DNA of 64,000 nucleotides from Sphingomonas glaciei (GCF_023380025.1 NZ_CP097253.1:62001-126000), one strand, 5' to 3'; positions 16,072 through 24,144 are shown, counted from the stretch's first letter. Numbers and translations: made by a program. The notes: generated by a model not told the origin, from the letters alone.

Positions 16072-16646
16072 GCGCGCCAAACGAGCAGGGGCAAGCGTCC
16101 GGGTATGGACGACCACCCGTCTCGGGGAGGTTTAAGACGGGCACAAGTGGCAATCCCAAGGGCCGTCCCCGAGGACGGAAGTCGAGCGTGCCCTATGACA
16201 CCGTGCTGGGTCAGATGGTCACGATCCGCGAAGATGGCCGGCAGCGCCGCGTTACTGCTGCGGAGGCATTCATCCTTCAGCTTACTAAGAAGGGCCTTGC
16301 CGGAGACAGCGCCGCTGCAAGGTCGAGCCTAGCAGCGATTGAGGCGGCCCGAGCATCTCGCTCAGCCTCGGGGCAAGAATTGCCCACCATCCGTCTCCAG
16401 GCTCGAGCCTTCGGGCTGTGCTGTTCGATCGTGGACCTTGGTCTGGGAGTTCTCCTGAACCCTCATGACAAGCAGCGAGTGAGGCTGATGCTCAAGCCGT
16501 GGATTGTTGATGCTGCCCTCTCTCGCCTCGGCTCGCGGCGCCTCTCCCCCGAAGAGCAGAGCATTGTTTTGGCAAGCACCCGCAACCCGGAGCAGGTGTC
16601 ATGGCCTGAGTGGTGGGACACGAGCTCGCTTGAACAAAACCGATGA
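16068..16646 (+). CDS. DUF5681 protein, second copy
   Basis: A 192-residue paralogue of the preceding gene. It has the same N-terminal motif (SGRFKTGTSGNPKGRPRGRK), the same VTAAEAFILQLTKKGLAGDS helix region, and its own C-terminus with LSPEEQSIVLASTRNPEQV. That end resembles the LDEKTLADARRSTLNPDCV end of copy one, so the two arose by duplication and diverged strongly. The GTG start overlaps the previous stop and its stop overlaps the next ATG. Unknown function. Confidence 0.85.
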   Translation: MSAPNEQGQASGYGRPPVSGRFKTGTSGNPKGRPRGRKSSVPYDTVLGQMVTIREDGRQRRVTAAEAFILQLTKKGLAGDSAAARSSLAAIEAARASRSASGQELPTIRLQARAFGLCCSIVDLGLGVLLNPHDKQRVRLMLKPWIVDAALSRLGSRRLSPEEQSIVLASTRNPEQVSWPEWWDTSSLEQNR

Positions 16647-16852
16647 GTGGCCCGGGTACCGTGAGCAGGAACACCCACACTGCCACCTATGACGTGCGTG
16701 GCACTCTCGTGATCATCGACGCAGGTGTACTGGGTCGAAAGTCAGCCGAACTCGGTCGGCTGCCAGCAGAGGAAATTGCCGGGTTGCTCCTTCGCGAGCT
16801 CATCGTCGAAGGCAAGCAGCGAGAGCGTAGTGCTGGTACGAAGTCGAAGTAG
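16643..16852 (+). CDS. Small protein closing the methyltransferase operon
   Basis: A 69-residue protein, not recognised. It begins by ATGA overlap with the second DUF5681 gene, which supports expression. It contains YDVRGTLVIIDAGVLGRKSA and EEIAGLLLRELIVEGKQRER: one beta-like and one amphipathic helical segment, with a basic tail. It could be a small subunit or regulator of the preceding proteins. A family A hairpin lies 10 bases after its stop and may act as a 3' structure. Confidence 0.6.
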   Translation: MSGPGTVSRNTHTATYDVRGTLVIIDAGVLGRKSAELGRLPAEEIAGLLLRELIVEGKQRERSAGTKSK

Positions 16853-16862
16853 ACAGGACACT

Positions 16863-16892
16863 AATGTCTGCTTTCGACCCCAATCAGACATT
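16863..16892 (+). repeat. Family A hairpin repeat with compensating arm changes
   Basis: Left arm AATGTCTG and right arm CAGACATT. Compared with the common AATGTCCG/CGGACATT, both arms have changed so that pairing is kept. Confidence 0.7.
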
Positions 16893-16908
16893 GCTTGAAC
16901 ACTCCAAT

Positions 16909-18690
16909 CTAGCGCGAGGCAGACGCCAACGGCGCTGCGAGAAGTGGGCCGAGGTATCGGCCGGTGTTGCCGCTGAGGTGATGGCTGTCAAAATAGAGCG
17001 GGTGGCCATTGATCGTGGTCGGGCAAAGATCGTCTGGGCACAGGATCTGACCAATGTCGATCACCTTAGCTCCACTCGTGCTGATCAAATCTAAAAACGT
17101 GGCAGGTGGCACATTGCGAGCAAAGTGCTTGTCGAAACCACCGGTCCACCGCAGCTGCTGCATCAAGTTCGAGGGTAGATCCCGGTCTGCGCTGCCTGGA
17201 CCGACGATTACCACTACCTTTTTCCCCGATCGAACCAATAGTTTAAGTGTCGCCTTAAACTTCTCCGAAAAGCCAGGCTGTTCGAGATACGAGGGCCAAT
17301 ACGCAGCCAGGATAATTACTGGTGCGCGCTCGGTAGCTAAGCCGGCGTTCCGTTCGAAACACTCATTGAGATCGCGCCCCTTGAGATTGATGGGTCGAAA
17401 CGCGAGCACAGGGGGGCAGGCGTTGAACGCGACAATGCGCCCTGGACCATCTGCTCCAAGGCTTACGGCTTCCCCTAGCGCGCCGGCATGGCTGTCTCCC
17501 CACAGCGCGTAGCGAGGCGCACCAAGCCCCACTATGCACGGTGATTGCTCGCAGCGGATCGAGCTCCAAGGCTTATCGGCAGAGCCCGCCGCAAACTGGA
17601 GGGCTTCTGAGGAGTAGCGGGACAGGAGGCCGCTTAGGCTCACCGCCGCCAAAAGGCTGACTGACATCAACCCAGCCGCTGTAATCTTAAGCAGTCTTCC
17701 TGTCGGCATTGCGCTGCGCGCGCGGAACGGACCTTCGATGAAGCGCCAAGAGAGAACCGCAAGCACGAGTGATGCCAACAGCGCCACCATACCCCAAGCT
17801 GGACCATCCAAGCCAGCCTGTCTGCTGAACAGCAATGCAGGCCAATGCCATAGGTAAAGGGAATATGAGACGAGCCCAAGGCCAACGACCGGGCGGAGTG
17901 ACAAAAGCCTGGCTGCCGATGAGTGACGTGCCGCTATGAAACTTGCCGCACCGAGAGTCGGCAGCAACGCGACCCATCCCGGAAAACGCGTTGACGCGTC
18001 AAACAGGCTCGTTGCAGCTAGGATCGCGCCCAAGCCTACCCATCCTATCCAAGGAGGCGCAGTGAGCCGTCCGCGAGCCAACATTGCGCCAATCAGCAGC
18101 TCCCAACCACGCGTTGGCAGCAAGTAGAATGAAGCGGCGGGCATTCTGGGCGTGAGATACACTGAGAGCGCGAGCGAAGCGCAGAAAAGCGCAGCAAGGC
18201 CGACCCCGACACGGTTGACTCGAGCGAAAAAACCGAGAGCGAGCGGGAAGAAGATGTAAAACTGCTCTTCCACGCCAAGGGACCAAGTGTGGAGTAAGAG
18301 GTGTTGGTCACCTGAGAAATAGTCAATCGTTCGCCAGAACCAGATATTCGACGCGAAGCTGAGAGTGGCGAAAGTGGACTGAGCCAGACCAGTCAGTTGG
18401 TGCGGGACGAGCACCACGGCGCCGACGACGAGGGTGGCCGTAAGCACGGTGAGAAGCGCTGGTAGAATTCTTCGAGCTCGCCTTTCGTAGAACTGGAGGA
18501 TCGAAAAGGAACCATCCGAAATCTCCCGAGAGATGATGCCGGTGATCAGATAGCCCGAGATCACGAAAAAAACGTCGACGCCGACGAAGCCGCCGGCGAA
18601 GCCCGGAACCCCAGCATGGAATAGGAGAACTGCGGCAACTGCGACAGCGCGGAGGCCGTCGATGTGCGGCTCGTACGCTTTGATTTGCAC
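16909..18690 (-). CDS. Membrane acyltransferase with C-terminal SGNH domain (OafA-like)
   Basis: A 593-residue acyltransferase-3 protein that O-acetylates or O-acylates surface glycans. The N-terminal membrane part has the family opening HIDGLRAVAVAAVLLFHAGV with the catalytic His, FVGVDVFFVISGYLIT, RRARRILPALL and WSLGVEEQFYIFFPL, across about ten helices. A periplasmic SGNH-hydrolase-like domain follows, with WGDSHAGALG (nucleophile Ser) and a late FDSHHLS block carrying the catalytic Asp-His. The full length is intact. No polysaccharide genes lie beside it, so the acceptor is unknown. The start ATG 18690 gives the expected N-terminus. Confidence 0.93.
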   Translation of the reverse strand: MQIKAYEPHIDGLRAVAVAAVLLFHAGVPGFAGGFVGVDVFFVISGYLITGIISREISDGSFSILQFYERRARRILPALLTVLTATLVVGAVVLVPHQLTGLAQSTFATLSFASNIWFWRTIDYFSGDQHLLLHTWSLGVEEQFYIFFPLALGFFARVNRVGVGLAALFCASLALSVYLTPRMPAASFYLLPTRGWELLIGAMLARGRLTAPPWIGWVGLGAILAATSLFDASTRFPGWVALLPTLGAASFIAARHSSAARLLSLRPVVGLGLVSYSLYLWHWPALLFSRQAGLDGPAWGMVALLASLVLAVLSWRFIEGPFRARSAMPTGRLLKITAAGLMSVSLLAAVSLSGLLSRYSSEALQFAAGSADKPWSSIRCEQSPCIVGLGAPRYALWGDSHAGALGEAVSLGADGPGRIVAFNACPPVLAFRPINLKGRDLNECFERNAGLATERAPVIILAAYWPSYLEQPGFSEKFKATLKLLVRSGKKVVVIVGPGSADRDLPSNLMQQLRWTGGFDKHFARNVPPATFLDLISTSGAKVIDIGQILCPDDLCPTTINGHPLYFDSHHLSGNTGRYLGPLLAAPLASASR

Positions 18691-18773
18691 GCCTCTCGCT
18701 ACTTCTAGCGCGAATACATATCAAGTTGCCGATGGAGTATCTGCGATGGTCAACTGGCTACGCGTGCGAAGCG

Positions 18774-18805
18774 AATGTCCGCTTTCCACCCATCGCAGAC
18801 ATTAG
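18774..18805 (+). repeat. Family A hairpin repeat
   Basis: AATGTCCGC, then TTTCCACCCATC, then GCAGACATTAG. It is a full copy with one arm mismatch. Confidence 0.7.
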
Positions 18806-18821
18806 CGGCTCTTCATTACGT

Positions 18822-18848
18822 GACCCATTGACGGTGGAAAGCGGACAT
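18822..18848 (-). repeat. Family A repeat, partial, inverted orientation
   Basis: On the minus strand it reads ATGTCCGCTTTCCACC followed by GTCAATGGGTC. With the copy at 18774 it forms a head-to-head pair about 16 bases apart. Confidence 0.55.
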
Positions 18849-18882
18849 GGCGCGGGCCTGTCCCATCTCGCACTGACAAGCC

Positions 18883-19134
18883 ATGCGTCGGCAGCACCTC
18901 AAGTTCGCGCCTGGCGGCGTCCAACTCTGCATGATCCTTATGTTCGTCGAATTGACGTTCTTCCGGACGGCGTGGACCGCGCTACTCGGAGCCCTGCTCC
19001 TCGTAAGCATGTTTCGATCCCGCTGCCAGCATTGCTCTACCGAGCTCTGGAGAAAGGAAATGATCGGAACACGCGTGCCGATTCGACTTAGCATCATCGA
19101 CGAGTGCTCTGTCTGCGGAAAGGCAATCGCTTGA
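18883..19134 (+). CDS. Small membrane protein with a two-CxxC zinc-ribbon tail
   Basis: An 83-residue protein with two hydrophobic stretches (VQLCMILMFVELTFF and ALLGALLLVSMF). It ends with a soluble tail carrying CQHC and CSVC about 30 residues apart, a likely zinc site. ATG 18883 has no strong ribosome site. A family A repeat begins exactly at the stop codon. Function unknown, but the intact cysteine pairs make chance unlikely. Confidence 0.5.
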   Translation: MRRQHLKFAPGGVQLCMILMFVELTFFRTAWTALLGALLLVSMFRSRCQHCSTELWRKEMIGTRVPIRLSIIDECSVCGKAIA

Positions 19135-19160
19135 TGTCCGCAATGGGTGGAAAGCGGAAA
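19134..19160 (-). repeat. Family A repeat, inverted orientation
   Basis: GATGTCCGCAATGGGTGG followed by AAAGCGGAA. It directly follows the stop of the small zinc-ribbon gene. Confidence 0.6.
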
Positions 19161-19308
19161 CAAATGCGCCGCGGGCAAGAGCGCTGGGGCCCGGCGCGAA
19201 GGAGCTTCGATGGTCAGCGCTTGCCCCCGCAATCGAGCCGTGCAACCAATAAGATTGGCGGCCCGGCGTGCCGATGCGTAACGATGAGAACCGGATCGCC
19301 AACCCTCC

Positions 19309-19488
19309 ATGGCGGAAAAGAAGCTGGAAGCTGATTATCAGGGTCAGGCGCCGGGGAGCGCTTGGCAGGCGCTCAACCCGGCTCACTCCCAACTGCCCCT
19401 GCGGCTTACCGAGCGGGAGCGGCGCTATTCTACCGTAGGGCGACGTTGTCCGCAATGTTCGTATTTTCTGATTCCGACCCACTTCTAA
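19309..19488 (+). CDS. Small CxxC protein (59 residues)
   Basis: ATG 19309 opens a frame whose product starts MAEKKLEADYQGQAPG and ends RRCPQCSYFLIPTHF. The balanced composition, the LPLRLTERERRY segment and the CPQC knuckle look like a real small protein. The first in-frame stop upstream is at 19285-19287, so ATG 19309 is the first start available. No strong ribosome site is seen. Function unknown; the single CxxC could bind metal in a dimer. Confidence 0.5.
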   Translation: MAEKKLEADYQGQAPGSAWQALNPAHSQLPLRLTERERRYSTVGRRCPQCSYFLIPTHF

Positions 19489-19969
19489 CAGATCGCAATC
19501 TTAACTTTCCGCCACCGTGAGGGTCTGGGCCGGAAGCCACCCTTATCGCCCTCTGTCAAATTCAGTTATAATGCGAGGCATTCGAGGAGGCACCAATGCC
19601 CAGTCCTACCGAGACGATGAAGGCGGTCCCCTGCGCGATCTAAACTCGCAAGGGCACTGAGAAGCCACCCCGGCAGATGATGACCTCGCTAGCGAGGCAA
19701 TGAACAGTCTGTGCCGACTATATCGAGTGTAGGGCCCATTAGGGATGGGTGAACATTCCGCAGCTTCACGATGACGAAGGCTTCTCCAGGGCAATGTCGA
19801 TCTGGTAGCATACCACTGAGATTATTTTCCGCGACAATGGAAAGCGGACAGACGAGACGGGAACCTCTCGTGGGCGGATAACTTCATATGGAGGCATACG
19901 TTGCCTTCCCCCTCGCGTTCCGGTGCCACAAATCTTGCGTCAAATGCTCTTTGGAGACAGATCGCCCTC
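19489..19969. other. Intergenic stretch upstream of the LuxR-type regulator
   Basis: About 480 bases without a supported gene. It holds a family A half repeat (19835-19852) and a very strong ribosome site (GAGGAGG at about 19584-19590) before ATG 19596. That ATG opens only 15 codons ending at TAA, either a leader peptide or the start of a decayed gene. Confidence 0.4.
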
Positions 19970-20440
19970 ATGACGAACGTTTCCGAAAAGCGTGGCGATT
20001 GGCCTCTTACTGATCGCCAGTTCCAATGCCTCGAAGGCTTCTGGGCACGGAAGACCTCCAAGCAAATCGCTCTCGAACTGAGTATTAGCCATCATTCGGT
20101 CGAAAAGCACCTTCTTGCCTGCCGAGAGCGCCTCCAAGTTAGCTCCTCAGCCGAGGCGGCCAGAATGATCTTCGCTGGGGACGAAGCGCTGGCGGTCAGA
20201 CCGTATTACGAGGCGTCGGAACTTCACCCGGACGCTGCCATGTCGCAACGATCAGGCACCCACCAACTGCCATGCGGCTCGGTCGGGGTGACTACGGAAA
20301 TGGCGCCACTCAACCGGTTCGGCGCAGGCATGACTTTGTTCTTGATCCTCGCGATAGCGCTGGGATCGATCCTTGCAGTTGCTGGCTTAATCGCCGCGGC
20401 TCAGGGTGCGAACGAGCTCGGAAGTGCGCTTCTGTCGTAA
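19970..20440 (+). CDS. LuxR-type HTH regulator with C-terminal membrane anchor
   Basis: A 156-residue protein. Residues 12-70 form a GerE/LuxR helix-turn-helix (LTDRQFQCLEGFWARKTSKQ, then IALELSISHHSVEKHL), and a single hydrophobic segment lies at the C-terminus (GMTLFLILAIALGSILAVAG). It has no receiver domain, so it is probably a membrane-tethered DNA-binding protein. ATG 19970 was chosen because the residues encoded before it look non-coding. From recollection, sphingomonad genomes carry similar regulators beside a small protein like the next gene; signal and targets are unknown. Confidence 0.75.
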   Translation: MTNVSEKRGDWPLTDRQFQCLEGFWARKTSKQIALELSISHHSVEKHLLACRERLQVSSSAEAARMIFAGDEALAVRPYYEASELHPDAAMSQRSGTHQLPCGSVGVTTEMAPLNRFGAGMTLFLILAIALGSILAVAGLIAAAQGANELGSALLS

Positions 20441-20481
20441 CCTCTTCGCCGGGCTCTTGGCGCCCTACTAGGAGAGTTACG

Positions 20482-20826
20482 TTGCTCAACAAGCGTCATG
20501 AGATCGCGCAAGCCATCGCAAACGAATTGCTGCCTTCTGAAAAGGAAGTCGACTCCGCGATCGTGCGAAGCGCAAAGCTTATGATTGCGGTGGTTGAAGG
20601 TCGCCGAGCTGCTCGTGTATGCCTTTCGATCGGGCAGGAGGGCCTCGATCTTGTCGCCCAAGCGAGCGTCAAGCTCGTCGTCGCGCGGGGGCTGCTGGCC
20701 GAAGCGCACGTTGCATTTCGCAAGACACAATCTGAAGTTGGACTTGATGCCTTCAATTACGGTGACGCGGCCGAATGCCCGCCTCCCACGGGCCTTGCAG
20801 TTGTGCCCAGCGTTCGCGCAGCCTGA
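20482..20826 (+). CDS. Small conserved-looking protein paired with the HTH regulator
   Basis: A 114-residue soluble protein, mainly helical, with ANELLPSEKEVDSAIVRSAK and LLAEAHVAFRKTQSEVGLDA. It starts with TTG 20482 behind AGGAGA at 20470-20475, which decides the start. It lies 41 bases after the membrane-anchored HTH gene in the same direction, suggesting joint expression. I recall similar partner proteins in sphingomonads, including the FRKTQ...GLDAF pattern, but no function. Confidence 0.7.
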   Translation: MLNKRHEIAQAIANELLPSEKEVDSAIVRSAKLMIAVVEGRRAARVCLSIGQEGLDLVAQASVKLVVARGLLAEAHVAFRKTQSEVGLDAFNYGDAAECPPPTGLAVVPSVRAA

Positions 20827-20865
20827 GGAGAATGACTCGATCAGTCAGGGTGTGAGGTTACTTAC

Positions 20866-21333
20866 GTGATCCGCATCCTGATTTTTCAAGTCATATTCCT
20901 GACATGCGTATGGTATGCTTGGAAAGCGGGCGGGCAACCCGAGCGAGCAGCGATGCTCGCTCAGGCGGTCGCCTATTCGATCACTTTGTCCACTGGCTAT
21001 CTGCGGGTAGCTGGCGGCTTTACCAATATAGTCGAGGGCTGGCTGATCGCCGATATTCTCCTCTTGGCAGCATTGATTTGGCTTGCCTTGCAGGCGAACC
21101 GCCTCTGGACCCTCCTCCTTGCGGGATTGCACCTGGCGGCGATTTTTGTGCACTTGGCGAAGGCAACATATCCCCAATTTCCGCCGTTCGGATACGCACT
21201 CTTTCTCCAGTTCTGGGCCTACCCGATGCTGCTCACTACCGCGATCGGCATTCGGCGCCATCAAATACGCCTTCGCCGGTACGGACCGTATCCGGACTGG
21301 AAGCGGCCGAGAAAAGACCAGCCTGCAGCCTAA
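20866..21333 (+). CDS. Four-helix membrane protein of unknown function
   Basis: A 155-residue protein starting with GTG. It has four hydrophobic segments (ILIFQVIFLTCVWYAWKA, IADILLLAALIWLAL, LWTLLLAGLHLAAIFVHLA, FLQFWAYPMLLTTAIG) and a basic C-terminal tail (RRHQIRLRRYGPYPDWKRPR). Thus it is an inner-membrane protein with a cytosolic basic tail. It follows the regulator and its partner in the same direction after 39 bases. Not recognised as a transporter family. Confidence 0.7.
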   Translation: MIRILIFQVIFLTCVWYAWKAGGQPERAAMLAQAVAYSITLSTGYLRVAGGFTNIVEGWLIADILLLAALIWLALQANRLWTLLLAGLHLAAIFVHLAKATYPQFPPFGYALFLQFWAYPMLLTTAIGIRRHQIRLRRYGPYPDWKRPRKDQPAA

Positions 21334-21338
21334 GTGAT

Positions 21339-21752
21339 TTGCTCCGACCAGTTGAGAACAGCAACATTCGTCCTCACCGGCCGTTTCTGAGTAGTCGCAA
21401 ACAGGTTGCCGCTTATCTTCGAAGGGAAGTACTTCGTGATCGGGTAGATGTTCTTAGGGCGGTAATGGTGGATCAACAGAGCCGCCACCTCGCCACTTGT
21501 ATCGTAGCACGTGGTGAGGATCAGCTTGTAAACTTCGACCCCTCAAAGATCATCGATCAGGCTTTTACTGCAGGTGCTGCCGGCATCATCTTTGTTCGCG
21601 GCATACGAAGCGACGGAGAGGGCCGCATCAGTATCCAGGAAGTTATGCGGGCTTTCACGATCTGGTGCTCTACCGATCGAAGCGGCATCCACGTTCTGGA
21701 TTATGTCGTGATCCCGGCAGGAACAACACAAGCCCTGTTTGCACATTCATAA
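21339..21752 (+). CDS. RadC/JAB-like protein lacking the metal motif
   Basis: About 137 residues aligning by eye with the JAB/RadC core: FLSSRKQVAAYLRREVLRD, VLRAVMVDQQSRHLATCIVA, AFTAGAAGIIFVRG and GIHVLDYVVIPAG. Where RadC has HNHPSGD, this protein has RGIRSDGEG, so the zinc-binding histidines are missing and protease or nuclease activity is unlikely. The start is uncertain; TTG 21339 keeps the conserved lead but has no clear ribosome site. It probably serves as a scaffold, or is a decaying paralogue. Confidence 0.55.
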   Translation: MLRPVENSNIRPHRPFLSSRKQVAAYLRREVLRDRVDVLRAVMVDQQSRHLATCIVARGEDQLVNFDPSKIIDQAFTAGAAGIIFVRGIRSDGEGRISIQEVMRAFTIWCSTDRSGIHVLDYVVIPAGTTQALFAHS

Positions 21753-21766
21753 TAGGCGCATGCTAG

Positions 21767-22258
21767 ATGGCTAACCCCTTATCTACGTCTCCGATACTGC
21801 CTGGCTCAATTGCGACATCTTCGATGAGGCCGTTGTATGAATTCTTAAGGGAACTATCAGGAGGACCATCGCAGATGGATATTTCGCGAGGTACGCCGGA
21901 GCCCGATTTGGCGAAAGATGAAGCCGAAATGCTTCGCATTGCTGCGGCCGAGTTGTACGCCATGCGGCGCCGGCGCGATAAGCATATCCCATGTGAGCTA
22001 TTAGGCGAGCCAGTTTGGGATATGCTACTTGCCAGCTATGCGCATCGCGAGAATGTGATGTCGATTCCCGAAGTTTGTCACTTTTCAGCAGTGTCGCAGT
22101 CCACGGGGCATCGCTGGTTAAGGGCGTTGATTAGTAAAAGTTTAGTGGAATACGTACGCTCTTCGCTAGACTCCGATCAAGACTGTAATCTGGTCGCCCT
22201 AACGAAGGATGGGCGCGCCATGGTAGAAGAAGTGCTTAGGGACATGTTGCGCGGCTAA
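21767..22258 (+). CDS. Winged-helix (MarR-like) DNA-binding protein
   Basis: A 163-residue protein. An N-terminal linker leads to ELYAMRRRRDKHIPCELLGE and PVWDMLLASYAHRENVMSIP, then a winged helix with HFSAVSQSTGHRWLRALISK as the recognition region and LVALTKDGRAMVEEVL as the wing and last helix. Similar proteins are frequent in sphingomonads (recollection). It probably regulates nearby genes. ATG 21767 is the first start after the JAB-like gene. Ligand unknown. Confidence 0.75.
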   Translation: MANPLSTSPILPGSIATSSMRPLYEFLRELSGGPSQMDISRGTPEPDLAKDEAEMLRIAAAELYAMRRRRDKHIPCELLGEPVWDMLLASYAHRENVMSIPEVCHFSAVSQSTGHRWLRALISKSLVEYVRSSLDSDQDCNLVALTKDGRAMVEEVLRDMLRG

Positions 22259-22299
22259 GGCTTCCCTCGCATAACCCCTCCGAAGGGGCATGTTTAGCG

Positions 22300-22482
22300 A
22301 TGGCTCAAGAAGCGTATAGTAGTAGAGATGATGACGCCCGCAGGGTTCATCGCAGTGAGGCACTTCGCCATCTGAAGGCAGCGCTTTTTGAACTTGACCA
22401 ACTAGATCCATCATCGGCGCTGGGTGCGAGGTGTCAGCATGTCATCGACAACTTAGAAGATCTGATTGCTGCCGACGATTAA
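22300..22482 (+). CDS. Small acidic helical protein
   Basis: A 60-residue protein containing VHRSEALRHLKAALFELDQL, then CQHVIDNLEDLIAADD, likely two amphipathic helices. It follows the winged-helix gene by 41 bases in the same direction. Ribosome site poor. Not recognised. Confidence 0.45.
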   Translation: MAQEAYSSRDDDARRVHRSEALRHLKAALFELDQLDPSSALGARCQHVIDNLEDLIAADD

Positions 22483-22837
22483 TCAGTAAGCTCCTGAGTC
22501 GACATCGCTCGCATGGAATCTCGTGAACGACCTGGGCACGGAGGGTTTATCGGGCTTTTGCCTTCCGCCACGGGCATTCCGGGACGCAAAGGTCTACCTG
22601 CTACAAGCCAATGTTAATACGACTGCCGCGAGGAGTGATCTGCGCGATCGTCACTCCCTCGCGTCTGCGTTTCATCCAGCAAGTCATACTTATGGCCACA
22701 TTGGTACAGAGCAATATTTCAGCGATTTGCTTCGGCAGGGTCTGATCGCGGCCGAGGCGTCATCATTAAGCTAGGTTATCCTGCGGCATTGCCTGAGCTT
22801 CATACCCCGCATGGTGCCAGGCCACGCTCTTGGCCGA

Positions 22838-22869
22838 ATGTCTGATTTGGGTCGATTCCGGACATTAGC
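22838..22869 (+). repeat. Family A hairpin repeat with extension
   Basis: AATGTCTGATTTGGGTCGAT followed by TCCGGACATTAG, then the extension CTACTTAGCTGAACGGA, which is also present next to the copy at 28844. Confidence 0.6.
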
Positions 22870-22984
22870 TACTTAGCTGAACGGACGTCCGCTCATGGGT
22901 GACCGCCTGGCAGGCCTGAGCGTCTTGGGTGGGCGCTAAGCCGACGTCTTGGTCCGCCTGAACGAACGGCAGCTTATCGGTATC

Positions 22985-23018
22985 TTTCCCCCCAAAGCTG
23001 CCAGTCCGCTTTCCACCA
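22985..23018 (+). repeat. Family B dispersed repeat
   Basis: TTTCCCCCCAAAGCTGCCAG followed by TCCGCTTTCCACCA. Confidence 0.55.
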
Positions 23019-23121
23019 AATACGTATGTAAGCAGAGCGGCAGGAAATCCGATCGACGATGACGCGGCGCGCGCTCCTTTGGCTCCCGCTGTCACAACCT
23101 GCGACCGTCTCGAGCTAGTGC

Positions 23122-24144
23122 TTAATCAGGGGTGATCGCTATGACCCGCAACGCTGAACTAGGATCGCAGCTGCTGCCTCTGCATGAAGTGCTGATGGTG
23201 ACGCGCCCGACCGACGTCTGGCCTGCACGACGGTCACCCGAAGTCTTTTGCCTGAGCGAAGCTTCTACCGCCGGAGTGAAGATGCGATCGAAGTCACGTC
23301 GCACGTCCGCGGCCCTGCGGTAGGTCACCGTGCCCCCGGCATATCGCACCTGCAGCGGAAACCCGGTGAGTTGCAGCACCCTGTCGCGGTTACCCGACCT
23401 GAGCGCCGCTTGTAGGTCGGTCAGAAAGCGCTCCCTGGCGTCGATCGTCGCTACGGGACTGCCACCCTTCGCCGCGCGTGCGTCCCCGGGTTTTCGAACC
23501 CTGCTCCCGGTCACGACCACCTCACCCGACATCGCGCTTTCCTCAAGCGAGACACCATTCTCGACCCTGTCGGCCGAAGTGATCGCAGAGGGAGGAGGCG
23601 GTGGCGGAGGTGGCGGAGGTGGCGGAGGTGGCGGAGCCGGCGGGGCGAAGGCTTGCGCCGGTGAAGTTTCTTCCATGACCACGTCCGCGCTTGGTTCAGA
23701 GGCTGCCACAGCGCGGCCCGGCGGCACAGGAGGCGTGGGCGTCTGTTTGTTCTGAACAGGCTCCGACCGTTCGGGTTGCTTGGGGCTAGGAGCAACGGCG
23801 TCGACCTGAGCGTCCGGCGCAGTTTCGGCAACCTCAAGACTCGGCTGTCCGGAAGGACTCACTTCTGACACTGCGTTGGTAGGCCGACCTTGTTCGATCG
23901 TCCGAAGACCAAGCGGAACGGTCACGATCAGGACAAGGGCAGCGGTTGCGAAGGCGCTGGCAGCACGCTGGTGCCGTGTTGCCCACCCGAAGCGGACCGG
24001 CTCTCGTGTAGCCGACCTGGTGGGAGCAACTTGCTCCACGCCATCAAACCTTCGCATCGCAGCGTCGATGGCCTGCTGCTTGACAGCAGGGTTCGGCGGC
24101 GGCGCCTGCGGCAGGGCGATCGGTTTGTCCGGCCCGCCAACCAT
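23122..24144 (-). CDS. Membrane protein with polyproline tract, likely anti-sigma partner
   Basis: A 340-residue single-pass protein. A cytosolic N-terminus (NPAVKQQAIDAAMRRF) precedes one membrane helix (ASAFATAALVLIVTVPLGL). A periplasmic part follows with Pro-rich linkers, a run of 18 prolines, the motif GEVVVTGSRVRKPGD, and a C-terminal domain with EALR-type helices (FLTDLQAALRSGNRDRVLQL) and four cysteine-poor strands. The layout fits an anti-sigma factor for the sigma gene two genes upstream, but no zinc anti-sigma motif is seen. GAGGAAAGAG precedes ATG 24144. The polyproline tract is encoded by tandem 9-base units. Function inferred from context. Confidence 0.7.
   Translation of the reverse strand: MVGGPDKPIALPQAPPPNPAVKQQAIDAAMRRFDGVEQVAPTRSATREPVRFGWATRHQRAASAFATAALVLIVTVPLGLRTIEQGRPTNAVSEVSPSGQPSLEVAETAPDAQVDAVAPSPKQPERSEPVQNKQTPTPPVPPGRAVAASEPSADVVMEETSPAQAFAPPAPPPPPPPPPPPPPPPSAITSADRVENGVSLEESAMSGEVVVTGSRVRKPGDARAAKGGSPVATIDARERFLTDLQAALRSGNRDRVLQLTGFPLQVRYAGGTVTYRRAADVRRDFDRIFTPAVEASLRQKTSGDRRAGQTSVGRVTISTSCRGSSCDPSSALRVIAITPD
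23600..23635. repeat. Tandem 9-base repeat coding for polyproline
   Basis: Four exact copies of GGTGGCGGA on the plus strand, read as proline codons on the minus strand inside the preceding gene. Such a tract can vary in copy number by slippage without breaking the frame. Confidence 0.85.

Larger units (their letters stand above)
22483..23121. other. Intergenic stretch with repeats
   Basis: About 640 bases. It holds a family A repeat (22838-22869) continued by GCTACTTAGCTGA, a further family A fragment (22881-22901) and a family B repeat (22985-23018). An 83-codon frame at 22523-22774 has no ribosome site or recognisable content and is not called. Confidence 0.45.

Noticed and set aside
22260..22300. 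Short CCCCT/AGGGG hairpin as a terminator
   Set aside because: Only a five-base stem with no T run; too weak to call.
22523..22774. 83-codon frame after the winged-helix gene
   Set aside because: No ribosome site, unordered composition and no motif. It lies in a repeat-rich intergenic stretch.
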